A stretch of DNA of 64,000 nt from Zanthoxylum bungeanum (GCA_019454045.1 SKCR01001885.1:29805-93804); one strand, 5' to 3'; shown: positions 49,353-61,145, counted from the stretch's first letter. A program made the numbers and translations. Notes: generated from the sequence alone by a model not told the origin.

Positions 49353-49910
49353 AATAGCTCATACGTCGAGATACCATATCATTTTACCACATAACATTAT
49401 CCTTCATCCAATAATAAAAACTCGAATTACATAGATAATCCATTACATATACTTATTCTAAAGATGGTTATTCTGGCATAGACACACACACACACACATC
49501 TCATATACAAGCAATAAACAATACATTAGGTATTAATCACATGGAATACTTACTTGGCTACGCAAACACTTCTAATCCTGTCAAATCTGTCAAAACAAAC
49601 GGTAAAACTCCATTAGAATCAGTGTTTTATGGAATTCTCAACTCAATTATAACAAATTTCCGGACTTTCTCGAGATCACCCAAAAAACGTATGATTCTAA
49701 CATGTTCAGTTTTGTTACTCTTAAAACATCCAATATAACATATTCATAGAATTAATTCATTTTTGGCTAAAATTCAAAAAATCTCTCGAAAAGTCCGAAA
49801 ATATTATAGACGAATCCGGAAATGTCTGGATATTTCTTGTGCCACCCAAAACAAGTCTAATACTCTTATTACATCACTATGAACTGTTTCAAATCAATCA
49901 ATTAGCTCAG

Positions 49911-52093
49911 TGACCGGCGTAAACACACACGTATAACGCAAGCGCACGTATCGTTCAAGTAGTATAAAAAATATGGATCCCACGAGGACTTAATTCCTAC
50001 TGTTGTTATTAATTGTTGAATCTATTTATTTACAAATATCTAATTAAATGGAGAAGAGAATGATTGTTTGATTGGTTGAATGTGGTTTTACAAAATAAAT
50101 AAATAAAAAGACAAAATAAAATACTAAGGAAAATAACAAAAGACACAAAGATCTAGGGTCGTGAATCATTCTAATATCATTTAAAAGATGAAGTGGTTAT
50201 TTTATGTTTGTGTAATAAATCAGTTTACTAACCTGGAACACTAAATTATGCAAAAGCCTCTGTCGATGGTCAGACGCAAATACCCAGTTTAACCCAATTG
50301 AACCATATGTCTATGTCAACCAATTATCTGGATTCATTAAGTTTAAGTTCCAATTATGGCTACCCCCGCCCGACAGGTAAATTCCTATCCTGTAAGGAAA
50401 TCTATTAAAGGGTTATCTATCCTCAAGGAAGATCGTGGGCTATTAAGTCTAAGGCTGAAACCTAAAATCCCTATGTCTAGTTCATTTTAGATTTACCACA
50501 TCAATCTTATTGGTGATCAGACAACAAGAAACATTAAGCTTAAGACTTAATAAGTAAACCTTTAAATTACCCAAACTATAAAATAACCCCTTATAAACCG
50601 GTGATATTAGAATTCATCACAACCCCAGATAACTAACACATAACTAGGGCTAGTAACAACTTAAAAGTAAAAATACTGAAAAGTAAAAGACATAAAGTAA
50701 AACTGAAAAGTAAAATAAAATAAAATGCTAAGGTAAAAGAAATTACTTTTACTACTACTAATTTAGATATCTCCCATAAAATAATATATAAACTTGTGAT
50801 TCTTTCTCCAACCAGCCATATAGGCGGTAACCTGATTAAGTCAATTAAGTCCAACCAGCCATAAAGGCGGAATCAAAATTAAATTACCAACCGACCAATC
50901 TGGCGGTATCCTTTATTAGTCAGGTTTAAACCAGATTAAAATGAATTACCAACCGACCAATCTGGCGGTATCCTTTTTAAGTCAATATTTTAAATAGTGA
51001 ATATATTATTTTTAAGGGAGATTAATCTAAATAGTAATAGTAAAAGAATTACGTTTCACTCTAGCTGGGGAAGTTACCTCCTCATGGTAAATAGTAAAAA
51101 CTGTAAAAAGTAAAAAGTAAAAATTAAATTACTATTATTACAAAACGTAATTAAAATTATTTACAAAACTAAAAACTAAAAATAAAAAAAAAAACTGAAA
51201 ACTAAAGAACTAGAGAGAGAAACTCTCTCTTTAGAAAGAATTGAAGAGAGAGGAAGGTACACTGAATTCTGAAATCTCGAGCTCAATTTATAGGCCTCGG
51301 TAGGATCCAGCATCGCGACGCCAGGTCCTCAGCATCGCGACGCCAGATTTGTTGACGTGGCACGCTCTGGTTCGCTGGTTTGAAGATTCTGGATAAGCTG
51401 ATAAGGTGACACGTGGCAGAGTGGTTGGGCTTCAATTATTGTGACACGTGGCGGCTTCTGATTGGTCGCTGAGATTCTTATCCGCCACGTGTCAGATAAG
51501 GATAAGATATCCAATATTGATGCTGACGTTGCGATGACGTGGTGGTGACGTGGCAACGACGTGGCGACACGTGGGAAAGAGACTGTCGGCACCATAGAAT
51601 TGCGACACGTGTCACTTCCTGATTGGCTGATGATGATGTGGCACGACACGTGGCAATTTTGACTTGTTGACTTGTTGACGTGGCTGATGACATGGAGACA
51701 CGTAGGCTGACACGTGGCACACAAGGCGATGATGACTGTCGGCACCGTAGGATGCTGACACGTGGCACGGCGCATGTTAGCAGATCGGCTATGATGGTGA
51801 CACGTGTCACAGCGCATTTTAGCAAAGTCAAACTTTTCTCAGATTCTGATTTGTGGATCCGGCACACGTTAGCACAGTTCGGCGCATTTTAGACGTCGCG
51901 ACGCGCTAAAGACCAAAATATCCCTGTTGACGCATTTTTGTCCGTTTTTGCCCCAAATTGCCTCCAATGCTTTCCAAACTTTATTTATCTACAAAATAAC
52001 ACAAAACATATCAAAACGTTCACAAAACTCAAGAAACTATACAAAATATTAGGTTAAATGAGTGGGAAATAGTGATATAAATACCACTCATCA
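49911..52093 (-). mobile_element. Athila-type solo LTR with perfect target duplication
   Basis: 2183 bp. Left flank CTCAG (49906-49910) is repeated exactly at 52094-52098. There is no internal region or polypurine tract, so this is a solo LTR left by recombination between two LTRs. It carries a TATA box (minus CCTATAAATT, 51285-51294) and at least fourteen ACGTG cores between 51350 and 51815. Confidence 0.95.
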
Positions 52094-52775
52094 CTCAGAT
52101 CCTGAAATTACGTATTTTCAGAAAATCTTTTGAAAATATTTTCAAAAACGCTGCGAAATTACCATGAGCCATACGAACCTCTTCTAAATTACTCAAATAT
52201 TATCATAACATCATAATAACCCATATCTAACATTATGTTCATTAAAGCATAGACACGTGTTGATAAGAACCTCATTGTATCTGATTCCAAGAAGACTATT
52301 CCAAGTGTCCTAAGCTCCAAGAATCGCGAATCTTGATTTTTTAAGAATAAAATCCTTCCAAGATCAAGTCAAATCCTTAAGAAACATTGCCCTTAAGAAC
52401 ATTTCTTTATTTCTTTATCTTGAACAGCGATACAACGCCACAACACCTTGATAAGCTTCTGATATCAGATATTTTTATTGTAAGTCACCTAGAAGGCTTT
52501 TTTATTTGGTTTTTTTTGGTAATGTATATATTTGAGAAAAAATGTATTTGTTTATTTGCACTTGGATAGTGGTTTGGTAAAGTATTTGGTTATGTATTTT
52601 TATGGGATATATATTTGGGCACAAAGCCAATTTTTGCATGTTTTATTAAGAAATTGACATATGAGGATATCATTTATTTCAAGCGTCATGTAATAGGTCG
52701 GGTTTTTGTTAGGCTTAGGGAGACTGGATGGTTTGGCCTCATATCGGTAACATCTTGAATTTTTCAGGGTGTTAC

Positions 52776-53267
52776 ACCGCCGGCCACCAGTTTACGCACG
52801 ATGGCTGGATGGTCCTATCCCCACTTTTACGTCGGCTGACAGTGGCCAAATACCTACCGACAATCGTCAATACTCTCTCACATCAAAATGGTGATGGGGA
52901 TCGGGTAGGGCTATTTTGATAACTTTTGTTCTTTTTTTATTTGTAAAAATTTTGGGTATATAAAGAAAATTTTCGCAAAATTATAAATAGGCCCTTAACA
53001 CTATACTCACTCAGTAATTTGCGTTTTGAGTCTCTTCTGGTGCAAATTTCAAAAAGTGTTCAACAACGGAAACTGTTCGTCAAAGACCTTTCTAACAGAG
53101 CAAAAATCAGCTCAATCATAGTATGTTTGCTATTTCTATGGCCAAAAACAACAAAACTTAATCACAAAAAATAAATTCAAAAATATGCGTAACTAATCCA
53201 TTCGAATTGCGTGATTTCCATTTCAATGAAATCCCACTTAAAAACATTCCGGCATATTTTCCAATAC
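52776..53267. other. Unassigned 490 bp
   Basis: No coding sequence. A plus-strand TATAAATAGGCCC at about 52982 could be a TATA box of an old LTR. I cannot assign the stretch to any element in the window. Confidence 0.4.
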
Positions 53268-55424
53268 TGACCGGTGCGTAATCACACGCGTATAACGCAA
53301 GCGCACATATCGTTCAAGTAGTAATAAAAAGTATCGATCCCACGATGACTTAATACCTAATCTATTAATTTTATGAGGTCAAATGATTACTAGTATCTAG
53401 CAGGTTGATTGATTGATTTGAAATGATGATGATTTTGAATTTAAAAACAAGTAAATAAAATTGCGCGAAAATAGGTTTAAGAAAATTCAATATTAGGAAA
53501 CTATCTAGGGTTGTGAATCTTCCAATATCATTTTAAAGATGAAGTGGTTATTTCATTTTTTTGTGTAATATATTGGTTTACTAACCTGGAACACTAAATT
53601 ATATGAAAGCCTCTGTCGATGTTCAGACGCAAATACCCAGTATAACCCAATTGAACCATATGTCTATGTCAACCAAATTACTTGGATTCATTAAGTTTAA
53701 GTTCCAATTATGGCTACCTCCGCCCGACAGGTATATGTCTATCCTGTAAGGAAATCTATTAAATGGTTATCTATCCTCAAGGAAGATCGTGGGCTATTAA
53801 GTCTAAGGCTGAAACCTAAATTCCTTTGTCAAGTTTATTTTAGATTTACCAGATCAATCTTATTAGTGGCCATTAACAAGACGCATTAAGCTTAAGACTT
53901 AATAAGTAAACCTTTAAATTACCCAAACTATAAAATAACCCTTTATAAACCGGTGATATTAGAATTCATCACAACCCCAAATAACTAACTTAGTTACGAC
54001 ACATAACTATTGCTAGTAAAAACACTTAAATAAAAATAAAATACATAAAGTAAAATGATGAAAAGTAAATTGCTGAAAGTAAATGACGAAAAGTAAATGC
54101 TGAAATTAAATACTGAAAATTAAATGCTGAAAGTAAAATGCTGAAAGTAAATTACTAAAAAGTAAATGCTGAAAGTAAATTACTGAAAGTAAATGCTGAA
54201 AATAAATTGCTGAAAGTAAATTGCTGAAAAGTAAATATAGTAAAAGTACAATAAAAGAAAATGCTGAGGTAAAAGGATCCACTTTTATTACTTCTATTTT
54301 AGATATCTCCCTAATATAATATATTAACTTTGCATGATAATTACCAACCACCACAGCCATATAGGCGGTATCCAGATTAAGTCAAATTAATAATTAATTA
54401 CCAACCGACCAATCAGGCGGTATCCAGTTTAGTCAGGTTAAAACCAATTTAAAAATTACCAACCGACCAATATAGCGGTATCCTCGTTAAATCAGGTTTT
54501 AACTAGTTTATATATTATAATTAAGGGAGATTAATCTATATATTAGTAATAAAAGTTTTACCTTCTACCCCAGTAAAGGGGAGTTACCTCCTCATTATTG
54601 AAAAGTAAAAACTGAAAATTAAAGAAAGAAAAGGATGTGCGTAAAAGTAAATTGCGGAAAGTAAAAATTGAAAGTAAAGAAAAGAAAGTGCGAAAGCGGA
54701 AATTAATTACCGAAAGCTGTAAATAAACAAACAGATACAATCTTCTTAGTATTCTTAAGGAATTCCTTAGAATAAAGTATGAATTTACAAATGAAATGGC
54801 TTGGTATTTATAGGCAAAATTTACCTCCATCAATCCATCCACCAAATCCATTATTAATTGCTCCACTAATTGCTCCACCAAATCCATTATTAATTGCTCC
54901 ACTAATTGCTTATCATGTTGGTGGTGATTTGATAATTTTTATATTATTAATTTATTAATTTATTTTTTACTTTGAAAATGATTGAAAATGACTTTAATAA
55001 TTACACACAACACACTTCTGGATGGTTCATCAATTTCGGGCATGACATATTCAGCATTCGAAATTATTTTGTCTTTCAAAGTTTAGATCTTTGAGTCTTC
55101 TTTAATCTGGAACTTGAATCAGCTCAATCCGATATCGGAGTAAAATGTTATGCCTAAAATACGACAGATACGTAAAATTGGAATTTCCAAAACTGCACTT
55201 CGTTAAAACGCCCTTTCAAGTTTCCAATCTCCAAAATTAATATGTCAAGTCCAATTTTTACCCTTATTTAACCCACATTTCGTCCTAAATGATTTCATTG
55301 TTGTCCCAATATTATTTTATCTGTAAAATAACTAAAACACATCAAACGTTCATCAAACCCGAGAAATTAAACAAAAATATTAAGTAAAAGGGGCAGTAAA
55401 TATTGATATATTTTGCGCTCATCA
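53268..55424 (-). mobile_element. 3' LTR of the LOG-carrying Athila-type element
   Basis: 2157 bp; on the minus strand starts TGATGAGCGC and ends CACCGGTCA. TATA box at 54805-54814. Unlike its relatives it has no ACGT-core array: that stretch holds a 36-base tandem duplication (about 54838-54910) and AT-rich sequence. A second tandem stretch of 13-14-base GTAAATGCTGAAA units fills about 54055-54240. Confidence 0.9.
54055..54240. repeat. Tandem repeat of about 13-14-bp units
   Basis: About a dozen imperfect copies of a GTAAATGCTGAAA-like unit in the LTR. The other Athila-type LTRs have only two or three such units at this place. Confidence 0.85.
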
Positions 55425-56750
55425 CACTCCAAACCTAAAATTTTGCTAGTTCTTGAGAAAAAAAACAAAATAAATACAATAAATAATTAAAATTAAACTA
55501 AGCCACTTTCGTAGGGATCACAGTGTTGCATTTAGCATATGCAACAAGCCTTTAAACCCCTAGGTGTCCCTAGTGGACGAGTTATAGTCTCGTGAGGGCT
55601 TACAGTAAAGATACCCACAAACGTTTTACAAAAGTAAAAAGATAATAAAACTAATGCATATAAAAGCAAAAAGATAAGAGAAAATAGAATATAGAAGTTA
55701 GTGACTAATCAGGTAAAACTTCTACTACAAGTTACTAGTTGTTTTCTTTCTTTCTAAATTACTGAATAAGTAAATTCTCCGATTATATTTACCATTCTCC
55801 ATATGCACAACCGACAAAATATTAATCAACTCATTTTTGCCCACAACAGTCACAAGTGCAGTTGATAAGAGAGTAATATTTTTGTCCTAAAGTTTTATCA
55901 GAATTCACACCTTTTTGCAGCAATGGAATAATTTTTCTGATTTTTTTCTTTGATTTTTGATTTTTTTTTATTTATATACAATATCTTCCATCTATGTAGC
56001 GAGTGTTGGGTCGGTGGCTCCCAAACCAGTTGGCTTTAGGGCACCAGGTGTTAAGACACCCCTACAGACTTAATTACTCAGACTTCAGATATATATTTTT
56101 GTAGCATCTTTGATCCATGTAGCGAGCTTTGGGCCAGTGACTCCCAAACCAGTTGGCTTTAGGGCACTAGGTGTTAAAAATCCTCTTACAGACTTAATAA
56201 CTAACTCGGATCTCAAACATGTTTTTTTATTATTTTTTTTTACTCCATCACTTTTTGAGATGCTTCCTCCAATTAAACTAGAGCACTGAATATTACAAAC
56301 TTTTCAATTATAGCTCATGTACGTATGTTACTATGCATGTTGATAATACCTGCTAACTGGCATATGAAGATCCATTTTAGTCAGTATTATGGAGAATTCA
56401 CAAATTAAATAATTCAAAAGGAAATAAACAAAAATAAACTTGTTCCGGATTAGGTTTGAGATACGTCCCAGGAGTGGAAACTCCTTACTCAGCTATCTCT
56501 TACCAATTTCACCTTTTGTCAAAATAAAACACAAAGCAAAATATTTTTGTAATTTTTGAAAAAATTTCAATTTTTTTGTATTTTTAAAAAATTTTGGCCT
56601 AAAAATAAAAACAACACACAACTAAAAACAAGATACTAATCAACTATTTTCCTCCCCCAAACCTAAATGAGACATTGTCCCCAATGTCTTAAACAGTTGA
56701 AGAAGAGTTTAGAAGATAGTACCTGGTTAACTGAAACTCTACACAAAAAG
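55425..56750 (-). mobile_element. 3' untranslated region of the LOG-carrying element
   Basis: Begins with a polypurine tract (minus AGGTTTGGAGTG) next to the LTR. The first 980 bases match 20505-21466. Near 56660-56700 the minus strand reads ATTGGGGACAATGTCTCATT followed by a TTTGGGGGAGG purine run, a motif known downstream of pol in Athila/Tat elements. So the element continues up to the LOG copy and the LOG copy lies inside the element. Confidence 0.8.
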
Positions 56751-57403
56751 TTAAAGGTTAAGATCCAGATTAATCCGACGCCTCTTACCACGATCATCCT
56801 CGGACCAATTTATCTTTGAAAGGATATGGTCAATTTGTGGTTCATAGGCTAAGATTTGGTCAATTAGATCCGGAGCAGTTCTGGCAGTGAAGATGTGTTC
56901 TTTTAAAGGTTTTGACACGAACCCATTTCTCCGGGCATCATCAAGAAACACACAATGAAAATCATAAAATTCTTCAACGTTGTACAGTCCAAGCGGTTTC
57001 TGGTGTATGTTCAAGTTTGCCCAAGATAATACTGTAAAAATTTCCTCAAATGTACCCAAGCCACCTGGCAAAGCAATAAAAGCATCAGCACAGTTAATCA
57101 TTTCTACCAATTATTCAGACATACCTGGCACGATCAGTTCTTCTCCGTTTGATGGTTCAATAAGATTTGCCTCTGCCAAGGGTTTTGGGATGATTCCCAA
57201 AACATGACTGCCTCCTTCCTGTACAGCCTTTGAAACGATCCCCATAAGTCCAAGATTGCCTCCGCCATATACTAAGTGCATATTCCTTGTAGCTAAGACT
57301 CGACCCAATTCATGTGCGCTCTTATACGTATTGTGGCTTAACACCAACATTAGTACCGCAAAACACAAATGTTTTCAACTCGTTTTCTTGAAGTGGCTTC
57401 CAT
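56751..57403 (-). pseudogene. LOG: LOG-family cytokinin-activating enzyme, intronless broken copy
   Basis: LOG enzymes release active cytokinin base from cytokinin riboside 5'-monophosphate. The minus strand shows, in order, an ATG at 57403 with a short N-terminus and ICV, then CGTNVGVKPQY, KSAHELGRVLA, VYGGGNLGLMG, VLGIIPKPL, and the family signature PGGLGTFEE (with the usual WANLNIHQKPLGL after it). The last codons end LDLNL at 56751. Nearly the whole ~215-residue family length lies in 653 bases without introns, whereas plant LOG genes are known to have several, so this looks like a retrocopy. It is broken by a small loss near 57360, a one-base gain near 57326 and a TAA at 57111-57113. It sits between the pol remnant and the 3' LTR, in the same orientation as the element. 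No clear poly(A) or flanking duplication seen. Alternative: a LOG-like member of the same Rossmann family. Confidence 0.85.
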
Positions 57404-57806
57404 GTTTTACTCTGGATGTCTTCAAAAGTGCAATGATGAGTTGAATTTATAAAACCTGAAAAGGATGAGTAATAATAGCACAAGTATCTTCCAAATGACA
57501 ATTATTAGTTACAGTAAAATAAATCGTGATAGTCAAAAAGGTCTGGATCATGTCGGAGATAATAAAAGAAAACAACAAAACAAATTACAATTATTAGGAA
57601 TAGACAAGGAGATATAATATGTACAAGAAAAGTAGCGGCTTGATTGACGTCTATGCGTCAAGGACAACTTCCCATCCAATTTTCTTATAAATTGGCAAAC
57701 AGGGTCTTTTTGAGTCAGATTCCCAAGACTTAACTGTTGTATTTCTTTTTGGAATTGTGTATGTAATTTACGAATGGCTATATGAACATATCCATGGGAT
57801 ATGTCT
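57404..57806 (-). other. Unassigned spacer between LOG copy and the post-integrase ORF
   Basis: About 400 AT-rich bases. No reading frame of note. The first 60 or so bases next to the ATG could be 5' untranslated sequence of the LOG copy, but nothing in the sequence proves it. Confidence 0.4.
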
Positions 57807-58193
57807 CTAGAGTCGAAGATATATATCTACAGACTCCTTACTCAAGCCATCCCTAATGAATTTAATTTTGTCTTCGCGATTATCAGACATCATTCCTAAA
57901 GAACGACAACGAGTATTGCGATTCCATACGGTGTACATTGTAACAAACACCCATTTGCTTAGCTCTACGTTTCTTTGCATAGGTGCTTCTTTCCAATCCA
58001 GGCAATAAGAATACAAGAATAAGAATACTCACCTTCTAATCAGACCCGTGCTTCGATTACCCAATGAATGTCATTAGGAATATCATAGATCATCAGTAGT
58101 CTCATCTGTTCCAAGCAAGCTTTGTAGACTTTCATCAGAGAGTTTTGAGGGAGAGAAAAATTGCTTGTGAAGATTTTCGAGAATTTCTTCCAT
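57807..58193 (-). pseudogene. Unrecognised ORF after integrase (copy 2, frameshifted)
   Basis: Same start as copy 1 (MEEILENLHKQF at 58193), then a two-base loss relative to copy 1 near 58155 and a stop where copy 1 reads Arg. Beyond the part visible in copy 1 the frame goes on as WKEAPMQRNVELSKW, VFVTMYTVWNRNTRC and a SDNREDKIKFIRDGLSKES stretch to a stop at 57807. The intact ancestor would have been about 125-130 residues. I do not recognise it. The TAT/TCT-rich slip near 58010-58030 is a likely site of another frameshift. Confidence 0.45.
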
Positions 58194-58295
58194 CGTGAAA
58201 TGACTTTACCTGTAAAAATTAAACACACAAAAATAAAACACACCAATCACAATATATACATAAATTGCATGGGTTGCCTCCCACGAGCGCTAAGT

Positions 58296-58926
58296 TTAAC
58301 GTCGACAGCTAGACGTGACTTCTCGAACGTTAGGCTGGATCTGAAAGTGTGACACTTTCTTTTGTCGCTCAAATGATTCTCCCCAGTAGTGCTTGACACG
58401 CTTGTTTTTTAACCTTGAATGTTTTGTTGGAGTAGGATCATGTATCTCAACGGCTCTATCTGGTAAAACTTTGGTGATCACAAATGGACCTGACCACCGT
58501 GATTTTGGCTTCCATGGGAAGAATTCAACCCCTTGATTTGTTTAACAGTACCTTCTTCTGCACTGGTTCCAGTTGTATGCGCACTAACTTCTCATCATGT
58601 CTTTTCCTTGCCTTTTCCTTGTACAATTTGGCATCCTCAAAATGCTGTATGTGAAATTCCTCCAATTCGTTGAGCTGGTGGAACTTTTTCTCTTTTGTTG
58701 CTTGTAGTGCAAGAATAGGCTTCTTCAGTACGCAGTGCGCTTTATCTTCAGGCTCCACAGGCAATTGACATGCTTTAAGTTTGTCAGTAGAACTTTGTCT
58801 TTCATCACAGTTCTGAATGGTACTATATATCACATCAAGTCTAAAACATTCCTCATTCTTTTCATCATCTGGGAAATTCATGGCCTTGAAAACATTAAAT
58901 GTTACTTCTTGATCCTGTACCCTCAT
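58296..58926 (-). pseudogene. Protease-downstream sequence fused to integrase C-terminus (internal deletion)
   Basis: The open frame at 58926-58525 starts MRVQDQEVTFNVFKAMNFPDD, which normally leads from protease into RT. After about 35 codons it changes, within one frame, into KAHCVLKKPILALQA, LNELEEFHIQHFEDAKLYKEKARKRHDEK, the end of integrase (compare LEEFRLHTYENAKLYKEK at 630-680). RT, RNase H, the zinc-binding part and the D,D-35-E core are absent. The integrase end continues at 58481-58296 (ITKVLPDRAVEIHDP, RLKNKRVKHY). This makes the element dependent on enzymes from others. Confidence 0.8.
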
Positions 58927-58928
58927 GG

Positions 58929-59345
58929 TTAATTCTCCTTTTTGTACATCAATAATGGTTCACTTGTAGCCAATAATGGTCTCCCGAGGATGATTGGCAC
59001 GTCTGCGTCTTCCTCCATATCAAGGACAATAAAATCTGCTGGGAAAATGAATTTGTCAACCTTGACCAGCACATCCTCAACTACGCCTCTTGGAAATACG
59101 AGCGTTCTATCAGAAAGTTGTAGAGAGACTGAATTTGGCATTGTTTCTCCAATCTGCAATTTCCTGAAAATAGAAAAAGGCATCAAGTTAACACTCGCAC
59201 CTAGATCACACAGAGCCTTACCGAAGTCATGTTCTCCTATGGTGCAAGGAACAATGAAACTACAAGGATCTTTCAACTTTGGAGGAAGTTTTCTCTGAAT
59301 TATGGCGCTGCATTCTTCTGATAATGCTACTGCCTCATAATCTCA
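58929..59345 (-). pseudogene. Athila-like protease
   Basis: Retropepsin: the active-site block ALCDLGASVNLMPFS (DLGAS in place of DTGAS) is followed by MPFSIFRKLQIG, VLVKVDKFIFPADFIVLDMEED and VPIILGRPLLAT, the second conserved block (ILGRPFL). It is open over about 115 codons (59276-58929) and stops just before the fused frame. Cleaves the Gag-Pol polyprotein. Confidence 0.85.
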
Positions 59346-59452
59346 CAATCTCCGCTTTTATGAAAGAATGTCTTTCATGAATTTGGCATAGCTGGGCATT
59401 TGTTCCAACGCTTCTGCAAATGGAATGTTGATATGTAGCTTTTTGAACACCT

Positions 59453-61020
59453 TCAAGAATCGAGCAAACCGCTTGTCCAATTTATTCTTCGGAAGACGCT
59501 GAGGAAAAGGTGGAGGTGGAGTGATCTGTTCTTTTTCCTTTGCTTTTTTTCCTCCATCTGTTGCTTTGTTTCTTTTGGAACTTCCTCAGCAGTTGTTTTG
59601 GCTCCAACATCTTTGTTGATTTCAGTACCACTTTTTAACATGATGGCATGACACTGCTCCTTCCCTTTGTTCCTCAGATTTGGTTCAGTGTTGCTAGGAA
59701 GGTTACCTGTCGGTCTGTAACTCTGAGCATTGGCCAGTTGTCCAATTTGATTCTCCAGTGCTTTAATAGAAGCAGATTGACTTTGAATTAATGATGCTTG
59801 GGATTGAAACATATCATCATATCTTGCTGCTTGAGAGTAGTGTTTTGCTTCTATCTTTTTCAAGTGGGTCAACACTTCTGTTATTCCTTATTCATTTGCA
59901 TGCTCCTGGCCTTTTTTCTATTGTTGGAATCCGGGTAGTGGGTTGTTAATTTGCCCTGAATTGTTGCTCTATGCGAAATTGGGATGATTCCTCCACCCTG
60001 GGTTGTAGGTGTTGGAATATAGATTGTTCCTTTGTCTGTTGAAATTGTTGACATAATTCACCGTTTCTTTATGTTGGTTGAAATATTCTGACTCAGGTGC
60101 TCCTTCAAATGGTGAACTTGTGGATCCACCATTAACTTTCATGTTAAGAGTTTCCAGATTTTTGCAAATCTGATCCAGCTTGGCATTCACTGCTGTGTTG
60201 GCTCCAACTTCATAAATTCCAGCAATTCGTTGGATCAAGCTTCTTTCTGTTGGCCACAATTAATTATTGTTAGCCATTTCTTCAATTAGGTCACAGGCTG
60301 ATCTTATCATTTTTCCATCAAAGCTCCTCCAGCAGCAGCATCAATCGTGGTTCTCATTATTCAGAAAGTCCATTGTAGAAGGTTTGGACTTGTAGCCACT
60401 TTGCGATATCATGATGATGACATTTCCGGAGTAAATCTTTGAATCTTTCCCAAGCTTCGCAAATGGATTCTGAATCTTGTTGCACGAAGGATGTGATGTC
60501 ATTTCTCAACTTTGCAGTTCCGGTTGGTGGAAAGTACTTTGCAAGGAATTTGGTGGCTAGAGTGTTCCAACTTGTGATGGAACCTGCTGGTAGTGAATGT
60601 AGCCAAGCTTTAGCTCTGTCTTTCAAGGAGTATGGAAAAACCCGCAGTCTCATTGCTTCTTCAGCTACTCGGTTGTAATTGAAAGTACCGCAAACTTCCA
60701 GGAAGTTGCTGATGTGGGCATTAGGATCTTCAGTTGCATTTCCCCTAAACTGTACTGACTGCTGAATCATCTGGATGCATGTTTTGATGTCACATGCATT
60801 TGTTGGTAAATGAGGAAGTACAATACAAGAAATGAAGCCGTCGACCACCGGAATGGTTCTGTCTCGAATGGGTATCGGTGGTGCAACTTTCAAAGGTTCA
60901 GGTTCCATGTTGACTAAATCTTCTTGGCCTTCTCGCCTTTCCCTTCTCAACTGTCTGATGGTTCTTTCAATTTCTGGGTCAAGCGGTCGGAGTTCAAAGC
61001 TTCTGGTTCGTCTATATAGT
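59453..61020 (-). pseudogene. Athila-like gag (degenerate)
   Basis: The N-terminal part (about 61020-60357) starts near RTRSFELRPLDPEIERTIRQ and carries the gag core ISNFLEVCGTFNYN, RLRVFPYSLKDRAKAWLHSL and a FLAKYFPPTGTAKLRNDI stretch. After stops at 60357 and near 60310 the frame resumes as WPTERSLIQRIAGIYEV, NYVNNFNRQRNN and NTYNPGWRNHPNFA (60259-59969), then IKALENQIGQLANAQSYRP and NLRNKGKEQCHAIML (59875-59453). These blocks are typical of Athila gag. The long open frame upstream to 61220 runs back through the primer-binding site into the LTR and is not gag. Confidence 0.85.
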
Positions 61021-61122
61021 TTCTGAGAACCTGAAACCCAAGAAAAAAAAAAAATAAGTAAAAAGAAATTAGATACAAGTAACGTATCTAACCCCAAAAC
61101 TAATAGTGAAAGATAAATAAGT

Positions 61123-61139
61123 CCCCGGCAACGGCGCCA
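61123..61139 (-). promoter_or_regulatory. Primer-binding site, tRNA-Asp type
   Basis: TGGCGCCGTTGCCGGGG on the minus strand, six bases after the LTR end. It is the site complementary to the 3' end of aspartate tRNA, as used by Athila elements. It fixes both orientation and lineage. Confidence 0.95.
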
Positions 61140-61145
61140 AAAACT

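Larger units (their letters stand above)
47078..52775. mobile_element. Probable long LTR with TGTAACA...GTGTTACA ends
   Basis: The left end TGTAACATCTCACC and right end AGGGTGTTACA are the inverted TGTAAC/GTTACA ends typical of plant Del/Tekay chromovirus LTRs. Without the nested solo LTR it would be about 3.5 kb. The flanks (TATAA and CCGCC) do not form a duplication, so one end may be wrong or the LTR may come from recombination. No coding sequence seen; it contains a TA microsatellite. Confidence 0.45.

Noticed and set aside
47078..52775. Full Tekay-type element rather than an LTR
   Set aside because: No gag, RT, integrase or chromodomain sequence is present on either strand.
56751..57403. 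LOG as a working host gene
   Set aside because: Two frameshifts near the start, a stop in the middle, no introns, and a place inside a retrotransposon.
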